Shown: positions 43,851-57,300, counted from the first letter of the stretch. The stretch: 64,000 bases of DNA from Labyrinthula sp. Ha (GCA_015227615.1 JAALGZ010000042.1:124001-188000); one strand, 5' to 3'. Program-made: numbers and translations. The notes: a model not told the origin generated them from the sequence alone.

Positions 43851-46800
43851 GAGACTTCCTGTGTATTGTCATATCTGCTACCGCAATACTATGTCAATAT
43901 TATTAATGAAGCTCATCCATTCGTCAATTAGCGGTTGCAGATATTCCTTCGTACCTTTAAGTGCATTTACTTAGTGATTTGTATAATCTTTGATATTTAC
44001 CTTGAAATTTTGCTAAGATTTTCCATATAAAACTAAATATTTAAGTTAAATTTCAGGACATTGAAGAGATATAAATTATTTATTTGGTCTTTATTTTTTA
44101 ACATTCATTGTGGATTTTGCATGAGTAATCATCTAAGAAAAGTAGTGCATTGTGTACTTTACCACTTAAATCGCCCTGCGATAAGAAGAAATGGGTGTTG
44201 GGTTTATCTTTTAATAAGCTTAAAGTTTTTTGTTCAGAATGAGAATTACAAAATGATCTCGTAAGTGATTGGATCTAAAAAAATCAAACAGCACTAAGAA
44301 TTAAAGAACCTGGAAGCTAACTTAAGAATCATTGATTTTGTTCTGAAAATCAGAGTGAAATATGCTAAGTAACTCCGAGTCTTATTCCAGCTTCAATAAC
44401 TTTTCGAGCTATGGATGTTTAAGTGTTTATTAGATCCATAGGAATTGCCCAGGTTACTTATTTCACAAGGCTTATTGCACCGAGGTTAACTTAAGATTAT
44501 AATTTAGACATGTCGCACCTTGTGATGATACCAATTCTCGATGAAAGAGAGCATAAATGGGCAAGTGTGACAATAAACTTAGAACTGTCTCAAACATGTG
44601 CCAAAACCAATCGGAATACCCTACCATAGAGTCATAATTCAGATGCCTATCTTCAGTTAAAAAGGCTAATAGTAATTCTTGAATTTTACAAAAATTATGT
44701 TAGTGTTGAAATCATTAAAAAGCTGAGAGTAATCATCAATTTGGTCCTACCGAGTTCCGGCTTCAGTTAATGTGATTCTCTTCCATGCTTACCGGTTTAT
44801 TTGTGTACAAATGTTTTGTTTTTTTTAATATTGATGAGTAAATTCCAAAACGTAGCTGCTAAACATCCTGTAGTATTAAGTCGTTTTCTAGTACTTTCAT
44901 AGGAACATCTTGTTATATATAAATATTTTAGCCGAGGTATTGTCATTTAATCCATTACAGATACCCAAAATTCCATATCTAGAATGATTAAACGTGTATC
45001 TGTATTTTTTTCAATAAGCATAAGACACCCTGAACTTAGACAAGCATCTGTACGTTAAACCAAACATCATCATTACTATAAACTTTGGAATTTTCCATTA
45101 TTAGTAACAACTTCTGATTGCACCCTCACATAAGGAAGGCCCCAAGCTAGCAAAGAGGTGGGTGAGTATACTATTGAAGTGGTATTTAGTTGAAATTCGC
45201 GAAACAAAACTCCAGAATCACAGCAGTAGCTTCTACTTACAAATTTCAGCTAGATCCTACTATGGGCCGCCATTATTCAAAGAACATGTGACTAGAGGGT
45301 GACATGTCAAGTATGATCTATAATTATTGATGGTGTCAAGAATTGCCAACTGTGATCTCATTTACACGAGTAGAGAATTAGAATCGTTAAGAATTAACCC
45401 TCTGGTATTCTAAAAGAGTGATGATAAAACTAAAGATTAGTTTGCAGCAAGTTCAGTTTTGTATTTCCTTAGCATACTTAAGGGTATTTACTGATTTCTA
45501 GTTGTGGAAAAGTATGATCTTCGTTGTCATTTTTTCGTATTTTGTTTTTTCTGTTAGTTAGTTTCCCCACTACAGTGAATAGTTATTGAATATTAGCTTA
45601 TTTAGGACAAAAAATTTAGCAAATGACTCTATACCAAGTGACACAAGTAAGATCACACTGCTTTTACTTATATTCTCATAACTGGGGTCATAGCACAGCA
45701 CTTTAGTTCAAGTGGGATTATTGTTAAGCAGATTCTACCTCATCTGAGCTCTGATGATACAAGAAACAACTATGTTTACCTTTCTGTTTTAATAGCAAAT
45801 TATCAATGTTTCTCTTCAGAAAATATAATTGCTGTTTGATTGAATTCCATTTTGGCAAATTTTATTGATATTTCAGCTTGAACAAAGTATTTTTATAATC
45901 ATTTTGATTAATCTATGTGCTAAAAAACTAGTATAGTTGGGGGGGAAGTTAACGTGAAAAATCAAGTTATATATCTTTTCATGGCTTAACCTTCTTAACA
46001 GCAATTGGAGAGGCTATTACCACAACAAATAAAATATTTTTTTCACCGGATAAATTATACGCACTTCCAACTTGCAAAACATTTCTTTTCTATACCTGCT
46101 GAAAAAAAGAAAATGATAAGAAATGTGTTTGGTTCTCGTCCCGAGATTCAAATTCATTGGTATACTTAACCTTAATAAATTTTGTTCCTGTTCAAAACAG
46201 TCAGCTTTTGTGTCTTTTGGATCTTTGATCTGGTAATTTTAAGCTAATAATCATGCCTTGTCTGCTTGTTCATGGTTTCCTGGTAAATTAAAGCCTCCGA
46301 AAATATTCTTGAAGCCTCAAAGATAACAGAGAAACCCTGGTTCCAAAAATTTTGCTCCCAAGAGTCCATTTCTAACTAGTTAAACATTTGTTGTTTTTTT
46401 GTATTTAGTTAGTTCTCGTTCAGCAATATATCGCATCTCATAAGTCATATCTTGAAGTTGAATACTTGGAAATCTTTTTCTGTGACAGATCTACAAATGA
46501 GAAAAAACAATTACTTTATCATTTTCGTATAGCTATATAAGAGACTTATTGCTTAACACTAAGGTAAATGCAATTCATACCATAACATATGTCTACCAAG
46601 GAGCATATGGAAAATTTGATTCTTATTACTGCGGCAATATGACGCACATCTTTCTTTAATTTCTAAAGCTCTGAGGGGTTATCCTAAGTTTCAACTCAGA
46701 TAATTTAAAAACCTCATACTTATACCCATTGTTGTAACTCACAGTATAAAATTCCCCACTACTCAGTCTTTGCTTGTGCTGGGAAATATACGATTATAAC

Positions 46801-46873
46801 TTTAAGGTGTTTTTATAAACATTTATCCAATCAAGATATTTTCAAAAACTGCAGCGAAGTGCAACAACCAGAA

Positions 46874-48334
46874 ATGAAAAAGAATGATATTTTCAAGACA
46901 TTTTGTTTGGTAGCTTTTCTTCAAGCTCTAATGATCCTTGGATTTATTTACTACGCCGTTTTTCACAAACCTTCAAACCTTGTTTCTTCACCTACAATAA
47001 CAGACCCACCCTCATTAACTATCTCTTCTACAACAAAATCAGAAAAGTCAAACAATAACGAACCTCGCACCCAAATTCCAGAAAAAGAAAAAAAATATTC
47101 CAAAATGAGAAAATATAATTATTTTACATCGGAATCAGGAATACCTGGATGGTGCGAATCTATAGATGATTATAAAAGTCTATTAAGCTTTGACCCTTTC
47201 AATTCGTATCAAGCTCCATCATCCCTTACAGAGCTAGAAAACCCTTTTCAAACATGCAACTCTGCTTTAAATTTTTCTAAAATCCTAATCCCAGAGAGAG
47301 CATTTTCAGCAAGCCTTCAAACAAATAAATATGGTGGTTTCACTGCTGATATGGGGTGGATTTTTATGATCTCACGACTTGCTCTTATAGAGCGTTCAAC
47401 AGTGGAGTTTCCAGAGTATTGGGGGCATGGTTGTTACGATGAAGCAAAAAAAAGTTCCTGGAGTTGCTTTTTTAAACCGATTATTGCTGAAAAATGCACC
47501 AAGGAGTTAGATAGGGAGAAAGTATCGTTAGTACAAGAAAATGACAAAGATCGTCACAGAGGAAAGCTAAAAGATATTTACTTGAACAAGGAATTGATTG
47601 GAGCAAGGAATGAAATCTTCACTAATTTTGTGAATGGAATTAGAAGTGACAATGATCTGCAATCAATGAGAATTTTGTTTTCATGGACTTTTCGTTTACA
47701 GGATAGTGTTCGCAAAAGAGTTGATGCAGTTAAGAAGCAAGTTCTAAAGACACACTGGAAGGATGTGAAGAAAATGAGATATCTTGGAGTTCACATTCGA
47801 GGTGGAGATAAAATTGGGCATAACGCAGGTGGGCCTGTTGAAGCCTATTATGTTCCAATGAAGGCTTATACAGAAATTCTTCTGTGTGCTTCCAAGTTTC
47901 AAATACTCGAGGATATAAATGGAATACAAGATTTAAACCAACTTGACTTTATTTACATTGCGACTGATGAGTATTCAGAGCTAGAAAAACTTGTAGATGA
48001 ATTAAAGGAAGCAGGAATAAAGTTACCTATTTATACTTCTTCAACTGAGGAGGATATTGGTTTTAGTGTCAAAAGTTATAGAAAGCAAGGAGAGGAAAAG
48101 GAAAAATTTGATAGTTCTGTTGGACTCTGGGCTGATATGGAAATACTGGCAGAGTCAGAAATTTTTGTTGGCAATTTGCAGAGCAATGTGGGACGTACTG
48201 TACACTTAATGCGAAAAGGAAAACATCCTGATTCAACCTTATCTGTTCCTTTAAATCAAAAAAAAGGTCGAAGCTGTTGTTATAAAGGAACCGGAGAAAG
48301 TTTTTTAACAAACTGTTTTTGGCTTTGTTCATGA
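46874..48334 (+). CDS. Fucosyltransferase-like type II membrane glycosyltransferase (GT23/NodZ-like)
   Basis: Probably a Golgi enzyme moving fucose from GDP-fucose onto a glycoprotein glycan. The 486-residue protein has a short cytoplasmic tail (MKKNDIFK), a membrane anchor at about 9-31, a Pro/Ser/Thr-rich stem to about 80 and a lumenal catalytic domain. The three donor-site motifs of the alpha-1,6/O-fucosyltransferase superfamily are visible: motif I GVHIRGGDKIG (FUT8: GVHVRRTDKVG), motif II FIYIATDEYSELEKL, and motif III ILAESEIFVGNLQSNVGR (FUT8: LSQADFLVCTFSSQVCR). The HxRxxDK-hydrophobic-G form favours the FUT8/NodZ branch over the protein O-fucosyltransferases. The start is the ATG at 46874; upstream codons lack an ATG. 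It is tail-to-tail, 67 bases apart, with the EGF-7TM gene, and a decayed copy of the same pair lies at 60.96-63.4 kb. Confidence 0.78.
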   Translation: MKKNDIFKTFCLVAFLQALMILGFIYYAVFHKPSNLVSSPTITDPPSLTISSTTKSEKSNNNEPRTQIPEKEKKYSKMRKYNYFTSESGIPGWCESIDDYKSLLSFDPFNSYQAPSSLTELENPFQTCNSALNFSKILIPERAFSASLQTNKYGGFTADMGWIFMISRLALIERSTVEFPEYWGHGCYDEAKKSSWSCFFKPIIAEKCTKELDREKVSLVQENDKDRHRGKLKDIYLNKELIGARNEIFTNFVNGIRSDNDLQSMRILFSWTFRLQDSVRKRVDAVKKQVLKTHWKDVKKMRYLGVHIRGGDKIGHNAGGPVEAYYVPMKAYTEILLCASKFQILEDINGIQDLNQLDFIYIATDEYSELEKLVDELKEAGIKLPIYTSSTEEDIGFSVKSYRKQGEEKEKFDSSVGLWADMEILAESEIFVGNLQSNVGRTVHLMRKGKHPDSTLSVPLNQKKGRSCCYKGTGESFLTNCFWLCS

Positions 48335-48401
48335 ACAGTTTATCAAAAAAACTAAATAGTTGAACAGTTAAGACTCATATGGAAAATGAATATGACCAAG
48401 G

Positions 48402-49478
48402 TTATATACTAATAGTTGCAGGCAAACTAACACTTGTTGGATTCCTAGTTGAGATTGTGTTTTTTTTTTGTGTAAGAGGTGTACTTTTTAAATTTTTGGC
48501 TATTTTGAGGTTTTTTACCAAGGCATACGTGATAACAGTGGACATCCCAGCCCAGGCAAACCCATTGACTGCAAAGTAGTATTTATGAATCAGCTCCTGG
48601 TACTCAAAAATCGTGTAAAAAAAATTAGCTTGTCCAAAAATGAAAGAAAAATATACTACGCTAGACGTGACCATTTTCAAATTGGGAACAGCACCTTCAC
48701 AATATAGACGAAATGGTTGTGGTTGTTGATCTTCTCCTAGAGGCGCATCTATAATAATTTGCATATCTTTGATAACTCCCATGGATGTAGAATACGTCAG
48801 CAGAGAGAAAGTAACACATCGTACACCTTGAAGAGCACTTTCCGCATAAAATAAGTATCCTGCTTTTTGTTTACCTACAAAAGCAGGAAGCGCAAAGATT
48901 GGAAGCAGGATTATATCAAGAGTTATAAAAGCAGGGATTGCAGAATTTAGTATGGGCGTCACGTTAGCTCCCAATATTTTTAGTTCAGATCCAAAAGCTT
49001 TATTTCTTTTTATTAAATGGTAGGAAATATATTTTGAAACAAAAACACAGGTTCCTGTATTTTGAAAGAATATTGCAAGAGCCAGCGTTACAGTGAAGGC
49101 TTTATCCTCTCCATATATTCTGTCAATGTCTATAACTCTTATTAGGGAAGAAATAGCATAAAACAAAAAACTCAGGATAAGAAGAAATTGTCTCTGGATG
49201 CGTTTTCTTGTTGTTAAATGTGGTAAATTGTAAAGAAGCGCTAAAGTACAGGAGACAAAAGTAAGTAAAAAGAAAATGAACAGCATCGTTTTGTTGAGAC
49301 TGCAGGGTAATCGATCAAAAATGGCGGTTTCGTTGAACTCAACTCCATCTTTTGTAAAAGGAAAATATACAAGTTCTACAGATTGTGACCAACCCTTGTC
49401 ACACACGCAAGTGTTCAGCACTTCATCACAGACTCCAAACTGTCCACAAGTATTTGCTGTAGTTAAAGATAAACACAT
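48402..49478 (-). CDS. EGF-like/seven-helix membrane protein, family 2, copy A
   Basis: A 358-residue receptor-like protein. The N-terminal ectodomain has Cys at 2, 11, 17, 24, 26 and 59; CGQFGVCDEVLNTCVCDKGW has EGF-like spacing with the C-x-C-xx-G-aromatic end. Two N-glycosylation sequons (Asn49, Asn62) precede the first helix. Seven hydrophobic segments follow near 65-85, 95-115, 127-150, 170-198, 207-237, 268-292 and 300-322, then a basic Ser/Thr-rich tail. A Cys at residue 2 and no signal peptide suggest that the true N-terminus may lie upstream: an ATG at about 49596 could be joined by a short intron, unproven. No known receptor family is recognised. Copy B at 62339 has the same length with no indel. 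Position beside the fucosyltransferase suggests, but does not show, a functional link. Confidence 0.75.
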   Translation of the reverse strand: MCLSLTTANTCGQFGVCDEVLNTCVCDKGWSQSVELVYFPFTKDGVEFNETAIFDRLPCSLNKTMLFIFFLLTFVSCTLALLYNLPHLTTRKRIQRQFLLILSFLFYAISSLIRVIDIDRIYGEDKAFTVTLALAIFFQNTGTCVFVSKYISYHLIKRNKAFGSELKILGANVTPILNSAIPAFITLDIILLPIFALPAFVGKQKAGYLFYAESALQGVRCVTFSLLTYSTSMGVIKDMQIIIDAPLGEDQQPQPFRLYCEGAVPNLKMVTSSVVYFSFIFGQANFFYTIFEYQELIHKYYFAVNGFAWAGMSTVITYALVKNLKIAKNLKSTPLTQKKNTISTRNPTSVSLPATISI

Positions 49479-49803
49479 TAATACTTGTATTTTATCTTTT
49501 AATGTTTACTCCAACGTGTTTGGGAGGATTACAAGTTTGTGCAAAATGAGATGTCAGGAGTTTGAGTAAAATCTGGCTGTATTGGTTGTACATTGCGAGT
49601 TCTCTTCTCTCTTAGCATATTACCAGAATTTTGTGTTATACTTCTTCACAGTATATCAAGTATCTTAGTAAGAAACAGGTGTAAATAATACTGTAATGTT
49701 CCATACATAACAAAGTTCGATAAATTTCCCAGTTTGGACTCAAAGGTTGGGTGAACTTTATTTAGAGTTTCTTATTGTTTTCAACTCATTTATAAATTCA
49801 TTT

Positions 49804-49906
49804 CCGTTTAGGTTATAAACGGCTACTGTTATAACCGTTAACTATTGTTATGAATTTCGAGTTTATCGGTTATACCGGAAACTTAACGGGAAACAAATAC
49901 CGGTAT
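49804..49906. promoter_or_regulatory. Cluster of AACGG/CCGG motifs upstream of the EGF-7TM gene copy A
   Basis: Upstream of the minus-strand gene lie a 7-base inverted repeat CCGTTTA-5-TAAACGG (49804-49822), AACCGTTA at 49833-49840, further TTATACCGG and TTAACGGG motifs, and the perfect 10-base palindrome ATACCGGTAT at 49897-49906. This density is unusual in such AT-rich DNA and suggests a regulatory site. The factor is unknown; MYB-like binding to AACGG is a guess from established motif knowledge. Confidence 0.35.
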
Positions 49907-52900
49907 CTTCGAGTACTTGCGGAGATTACCCCCATTCTCAAAATTTTCACATTTACTTTTTTGTATTTCAAAATATAATACTGTATTTATTCTAAGTGAT
50001 TGTGCAATTCATAGGAATATATTGCTCGATCTAGGAAAAACAAATAAAGTGGAGAGAATAAAGAAAACCTGGTTACAAGATACCAAGGAAACAGCAAAAA
50101 GTTAAGAAAATAATGTTAAACTGTTTTCTCATACTTATTCAATGATAAATACATTTGATTCTGTTGTTAATCAAACTTATTCTTTGATGTTTGGGCTAGC
50201 ATATACCCTTAAAAGTGGCCCCCATGACTCGGTCTCTCCCCACTCGGCCCCCGATTAAGATGAGGGTGGATTCATGTTCTTTTCTGTACACTGAATGATG
50301 ATGCATTGAAATTTAAGCAAAAGTTAAAAAACAGAATTTTAACCTAACATAATCATAGTTTCTATAGGATTTATTTGGAATACCAAAACTGGGAGCATGA
50401 CGATTTCTATTACTACTAATAAAAAATAACTACAATTTTCTTGACGTAACATAAAATTGTATATTCATATTTGAAAAGATCCGGTACCAGGCATCTTCTC
50501 CAAGCAAAAGAATTTTCTTCATGTAAAACCCGCTCTCTTATAAGATTATTTTCAACTGCTTTGAATACCTTCATTGTGTAATTGAATAGATTTCAGTATA
50601 TTGACTTGGACGTTTCACCAAAGTCAGCATCGATTGAGTCTCTACCTGCCAGCTAAGCTACTAATTGAATATCGTAATGCTCAAAACTCGCCAATTTTAA
50701 TTTTCCAAATATGTTTATTGCATTCAAAAGCTATTCGAAAAGCGGGCACTTCGTTTTAAAATATCTGCAGGTTTCGCAGAGCAATTATCAGCAACCAGAA
50801 ACTCATTCCAGACTGAGTTTTCTATCTTTCCCTATACCTCTTCATCTTTCCTAGTTTCTTTACTGGTGTTTGTTTTACTTAATTCTTAGAATTTTAATTT
50901 TGGAACATAACTCTACTAATCAGATTTGGGATTTTTTTTTCCGGAGTCAAGAAAAACTTGTGTCTTAAATTTCATCGTCGTATCTGAGCCCTAGACCAAA
51001 CCAGCTCAGTCAAAACCAGAAATGAGTTTCTTGAGAAGAAAAAGGTATAAAAAAAACGAAGAGGGATTACGTGCGCGATTAAACCACAGTTTATCTGCAG
51101 AAAGTTAAAAATTGGTTGTGTCATATTTAATGAGATCTATGCTTTGCCGAACTAGGCAATTAATTGGTTTGTTTGTGGGAAGTGGTAATTTTAGGGCGAA
51201 TTCAACATGCATATGCTAAGTTTAATATAAAATATATCATTAAGATATTTATCTCTAAAAATTGTTATATTGAAAAGAATTCTTTGACCACAATAAATTA
51301 ATGGAATTATATTTTTTTCAAGACATTACTTTTAATTCAGATTCCATTAAGGGTCTCATTACCGGGATAACGGTAAGGAAAATTTGACTATGTCAGAGCC
51401 CAATAGTGTCCATTAAGCGCGATAAGAAGCCCAAACTTTATCGAAAGGGTGAACGATATAAATAAAATGATAAGAGCCAGTTATACTGAAACAGAATGGT
51501 CCATACGCTATTAAGAAAAGTGAGATACTGCTAGTTTCTATTCGTTTCACATGAAACACTAGGTAGATGTTATTGGTTTTTGGTTCTTCATGTATCATGT
51601 TATAGGTTAACCCCTATGGGTAGGGGTGGGCCATGATATAAATTAAGAAACATTGATTGATCCCTATGCTAAGTCAACTGAACTTTCAGAATTTAAAGAT
51701 TTTGGGCTTTTTAGATGGTTCTCATTTTATTTTGATCTTAAATTGGATACCAAAAATAGGTTAGATCAGATTGCCCTGGAGTGATTAAATATTGTTTTCC
51801 ATTCTCAGTTTTGCACAGTATGAAACTTTTACAAAATGGTCCCTGTGGCAAGACTCGTTTTCTTCCAGATGCATTCCTGGGCTACGCGGGGAATTTCTGA
51901 AGATTTATATTCAATTTTTTTCAGTCATTTGGGGAAAAAGAAAGAGTCAGAAGTACTTTATATTGGCAATGAGAGAAATTAAGCGAACGCTTAAGGGGTC
52001 TATGGGTAGGAGCTCATCCATTCACTTACTTGGCCGAACTCAAAATGATTGTGTTCATAAGTTTTTTTGAAGGAAGAAATTTCCCGTTCTTGAAGAGCAG
52101 AGTTATATTGAATACATGCTACCTTCGTATATGCTGAGTTGCACCATCTCTACTTTAATAGCTAAGAAGAATGCTAGTTCTTATTGTACAAAATGAGGTG
52201 GTATCAAATTCTAAGACAGGTATTATTTTTATTGGTCAAGAGGAGTGGAACGCAAGAATATCTAAAAATAGAAATTGTGTGGAAACCTTCAAGAGTTACT
52301 TACAGAATGTATATCAAACATGACTAGAAAGACTCATGAACTCATTTCGGCTAATTTAACTTCCGAATTCACTTTTAGCAATTTTTCTATAGATAGGTAA
52401 GCCAGAAAAATCCATAAAAAATAGTCAACTTGAATTGGGGTAGACCATTTTCCAAGAAAAACTAAAACAAGTGAGCCGATGTTGGCTTTAGCAATATATA
52501 GGAGTTGGCTGAACTTAGGTCTGGTTGGAATCCCGCATTTGTCAAGAATTTTATGTTCCATAAAATATAGTTTCTCTTTGACTATTTTCCATGGTTAGTT
52601 CTAAAATTTTTACCAATATTATTAGTCAAGACTAATGGCTGTAAGAAATAAATATCAAAGTAAAAAGAAGGCCTTTTCTTGGTTTTTAATAATTTTCCAA
52701 AGCACCGGTACAGCTCTATGAAATAAATCTGTTGACCTATCCATGTACATAGGTGACCGGGTTTCTTTTGAAAAGTTTTAGTTGTGAATCCGGGTTGTAA
52801 GAAGTCACAAAACATTACTCACAGTATTAAAATGGAAAATTCTACAAAGTCATTGCAATAGCATAAACTGTTTGTGGGAAGTCATGTGTTATTTCAGTTC

Positions 52901-54159
52901 GTACAGTTGATACTACATGTCCCGTTACGAGATAAATTTAAGGTGGATTTTTTTTTGGAATATAAGTGTGTGAGGCATCATGTTAGTGCTCAGAAATACC
53001 AGGGATGAATTTGACACAATTATCTTTAGTTGAGAGAATATCATTTATACGAAAGTATTACTGCTTCACTAAGAGCTGGGTGAAAGATTAATTGAAACCA
53101 TTTACACTAGTATGAGTATTTGATAGGAAGGGAACATGTGGCCTCATGCGGGCAAATAAATTATAACATTTTAATCATTTATGAGCACATACGAGTCACA
53201 GCCATCTAATTTGCCCTACCAAGGCATTTATTTTCATCGAAGATTGTTTGGCATCCTTGAGACAACAAAATGAACCCGCTATAGAAAATTAACCTCGGCA
53301 CTTAGACAATATGCAAAATCTCTTAACAAGATTTTCTACTAATGTTCTAATAGATGAATGGATTCTTACCCTTTTCTACTACTTAACTTCGACCACACAT
53401 TTGCATCAGGCATGCAACCACTCAAATACAATCGTGATGTTATATAATTTTTATTCAAAGAAATTCTTTCTGAAAAAGGTTAAAATATCATTTTTATTAT
53501 GAAACAAGCATTTAATATATTGCATCTGGTAGTTTCCTACTCTCAAGAAGACGTCTAGCTTAGCTTCTCTGCTATCAGACTAAGCGAGAACATATGTTAT
53601 GTTTACCTTAGCATGAATAGACTCGGTTATTTTGTACCTGAGATCAGTTTTATGATCAGTGAGGTACAATTTACATTTTTAAAACATTAAAATAACCTTA
53701 CAATAGAGAAACTAAATATGAGATGAAATGGAGCACAAATCTTACCGAAAAAATTTCTAACAGTAATCAGTATTACATCTTACTCATGTAGAACCTCCCT
53801 TCAGAAATATCTAAGCTCCTTGGGTTCAGAATCAATTCAATATTTCATATATCAAGTAGGCTAATGCATCTATCTTATTTGGAAGTTCTAAGATTGAGTA
53901 CTGCGCCAGAGCCTAGGTATTTTATTCTCAACTGGCATGCACAGAATGACCAAAATCTTAAAGAACTTTAAACACATCATGGATGGTAGGCCGATCAAAA
54001 TAAAAATAGACATATGATAGCTAAATCATCCATTTCAGCTCCTATACGGAGCGATATTCATCAACAAGACCCGAAAAAGGCTATGATTACACTACAACGC
54101 AAGCTCAAGACCCCTATCTATATTAAGGTTTCAATAAAAGATGCAGAGATGTTTCATAA

Positions 54160-54363
54160 TTGAATTATATTCTTGTTAGGAAGAGCCTTAGTCTCGGTGA
54201 AGTTAGTCAATGGTTTAGTAATTATGAACCGTTTGAAGCTGCTAGAGCTGTTTCTTACGTTAAGAATGACATTGCATCCTATTATGCAAACAGGGGTGTA
54301 ATATCAGCCCAAGGAAAGTATAATTATCCTCAACCAGAGCATATCAGCTCACCTAAGCACTAA
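54160..54363 (+). other. Short coding-like segment
   Basis: An open stretch of 67 codons with natural-looking composition (SQWFSNYEPFEAARAVSYVK) but no ATG start, no recognised family and no open flanks. It may be a remnant of an older gene or element, or chance. Confidence 0.15.
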
Positions 54364-57300
54364 GCTTAAATCTTTATAAAGTCAAAAAACCTTCAGGAAA
54401 AAATTGTCCGTAAGATATATCTGTACTTTTTTCTTTTCAAATCAAAATTATCACAATATGAGGAAGCTTCTATGCCAAAATTAATAATATCTAGAAATTT
54501 ATAGAATACATTGTATTTTAGAGAAAACTTTTAGAAAGTTTTGCTAATTTCGTATTTAAATAGCCTAGATATGTTTCTAAGAAACAAATTTATCTTTACA
54601 TTCCTTGAGTGTCAACATCATTGACATATGTGTCATTGTTAAAAGCATTCGCAAGTATAGCAATCTAATTGTCCAAACACACAAAAAAAGTATAAACTAT
54701 GTCTTAGATTAGTTTCATTGAAAGCCTTAAGAGGTGTTATATGAATATATACTGTATAAAAAAACAAACAGTAAAAATACTTTATGAAAGGTTATTGGAG
54801 ATAAAATTACTCTTACAATTCCATGATTTCACTGCTGATGTTTTTGCTATAGGGTGTCTAGTAATCGAGGAATGGATCATGTACATGCTTGTATTAGATA
54901 ATCTATATTCTCCTAGCCAATAAATAACAGCAACAAGTATTTCTACTTGGAACAAATAAGTAGAACCCTTACACCAAGTTACAACAGTAACTTCAAATTA
55001 AGTAAGTAAAGGTTTCTTCACAGCTAATTTTTTATATAGGGAATGTAATGGTGCATCTTCTGATAATTGCTCAATTCTAATTTGAATTTAAAGCTCTTTA
55101 AAATTCCTTTTAGATTAAGAGATGGAGGCTTTCATGTTTTCCTGAGTCTGTATGGTAAAATATTGCTGAAACAGAATCAATTTTTATCTAAATTGTTCCT
55201 AGATTTGATTTCCCCGAGTATGTTGATCTCACAATGGGAAAACATTCCATATCAAATTCATACAAAGATATTTTGCACGTAAGTGGATTGATTCTTATAT
55301 TCTAATTTTTTGCGCAATATAAGAAAAAACAAGAAGGAACCAAATTTGATGCACAATATCATGATGCATTGACTTGTTCGGTGGAGAAAATGTAGACTGC
55401 CTCAGAACTCGGATATATTTATCAAGGTTTACTAGAGAGCAACCTTGTTCTAGCCACCTCCTTATGCATACACAAAACCTCGCCAGCATATTGACGGGAG
55501 GGTCTCAATTAATAGCATCCATATTATTAGTTTTAATTAAAGACCAGAATTGATAATGTTTATCATTACCTATACGCTCATTGTTTTTTATGGTTTTCAA
55601 TAATAAAATGAAAGATTTATTCATGTGTAATGATTCTGATCATATTATAATTTTCAGTTAACTATTAGCAAAGGATCGGGTTGTGTGACCTTTAAAAAAG
55701 TGAAAAAAAACTTTGACTCCATTTTGAACTGTATGAAGACCTAGATAGAATAGCAACATGGTCCAACCCTGTATCTACAATCAATTGAGTGTCAAGAATG
55801 CATCAAGATAACACTGTCAACATTAATGGTTATTAACAAGAGCGACGTGGCAACATAATTATTAATACCTTTTGAATAAATGAAAAGGAATACATAGTTG
55901 CAATGCTGTTTTACTAGACTTCAATTACAGGCTATTCCCAAGTTCTCAAAAAGCTAATTGCTACAAAATTTAATTATTTGACATTAAAGATTCGACCCCC
56001 GATAATATCTATTAAGCCATAAAATACAATTATTTTGCCCATGTTGGTTGAAAAATAAAGTTTATGAACCTTAAGCAAATATTCAATTCATTTACTGAGT
56101 CTATTATTTGCCAACGGTGGAGTTTTAGAGCTGTTTATGAATGTTGTTGTGAATATTAGAGCCACAAATCTTTAGAATAAGGCTATTGAAGAAGTTATAC
56201 ACTAATTAGTTATGCTCTGACGGTACCTAATGTCTTGCTTAGACCCTACTCAAGTACCTCCTTCAAATTTGCTTTGGTTCTGAGTCGCAACACAATCATT
56301 ACAAGCAGATGAATTGCTTCGTTGGAAAAGATCTTACCATTCTCTAATATTCAGAGTATGTCCTGATCCTTTATTGACAGTTTGAAAACATTTGTGATAA
56401 GTGTTTAGTGGTCGTTAATAGGAGAATATTCAATTATCAGCCGTAGTTAGAGAATTGTACCGAAAGGTTCCTGGTTGATTTTGACTATTCAAAAATTTTA
56501 GGAATGTTTGCAACCTTGTAGCATCATCCTGTTAGTTTTACTTCATGTCAAATCTATGTGAGTATTTAAAGTAGTGTATGAAATAAATCTCTCGTAGTAG
56601 ATATTCCACTTGCTTGCAAAGACAAATATTTGGGTACGAATTTCTTGAAAGTCAATTTACCAATACTGGTACATAATGCGGGTCTTCCTTGATTTATTAA
56701 AGTTTGTTATGTCAACTAGTTGATCGTGATTAATTTCAATAAGATACCAACTGTTTCAATTGATAAATGATTACAAAATGCAATACATAAATATTGATCT
56801 ATATAAATATCCATATTTTTTGGCCAGCAGTGTAATAGTAGAAACACTTTCATAATTGATAATTTATGTCATCGTCGACATCTACTAGTATGAATTTAAC
56901 ATATTTTGCCTTTACCTAAATACTTACTATGAATACCACTACAGAGTACCATATTACGAAAAACCGTCGACAATTAAGATGACTTAAATATAAAAACTCA
57001 CAACACAGAGAATTAACTGATAGAATTAAATAAATGTTAAATGCTAATATAGGTTATTGTATTAAATTATAATGATCAACTTGGCACTAACAGAAATGCT
57101 TGGTATTTCATATAGTTATGGTGACAACCTTCATGCCTATGGCTTTTTCGCGAAATAATGACTTGAGAATAGTTGGTAGAAATAACAGATCTGTTCTCCT
57201 ATATTATAATAATAATACTAACCGCTAAGAAAATAAAAAGAGGAGGAAAGAACAATCTTGTTGGCCTGATTAGGAAACCAACCGATCTAGCTAACCCACT

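Larger units (their letters stand above)
40359..46873. other. 6.5-kb gene-poor stretch
   Basis: No gene is recognised. A frame at 41674-42039 (plus, 121 codons) has an ATG and a hydrophilic N-terminal half but then turns low-complexity; it is kept as a separate weak entry. On the minus strand at 42.05-43.85 kb lie several open stretches that may be decayed coding sequence. The remainder is AT-rich with chance-length frames. Confidence 0.45.

Noticed and set aside
48402-49478. A protein O-fucosylation site in the EGF-like domain, linking it directly to the neighbouring transferase (Thr before a Cys in copy A, Lys in copy B)
   Set aside because: By EGF spacing that Thr precedes the fourth cysteine, whereas the O-fucose consensus lies between the second and third; there the residue is Val in A and Phe in B. 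The transferase motifs also fit the FUT8/NodZ branch better.
50199-50275. C-rich patch with GGCCCCC-type words as a regulatory RNA or element end
   Set aside because: No fold, repeat partner or neighbouring gene supports a function.
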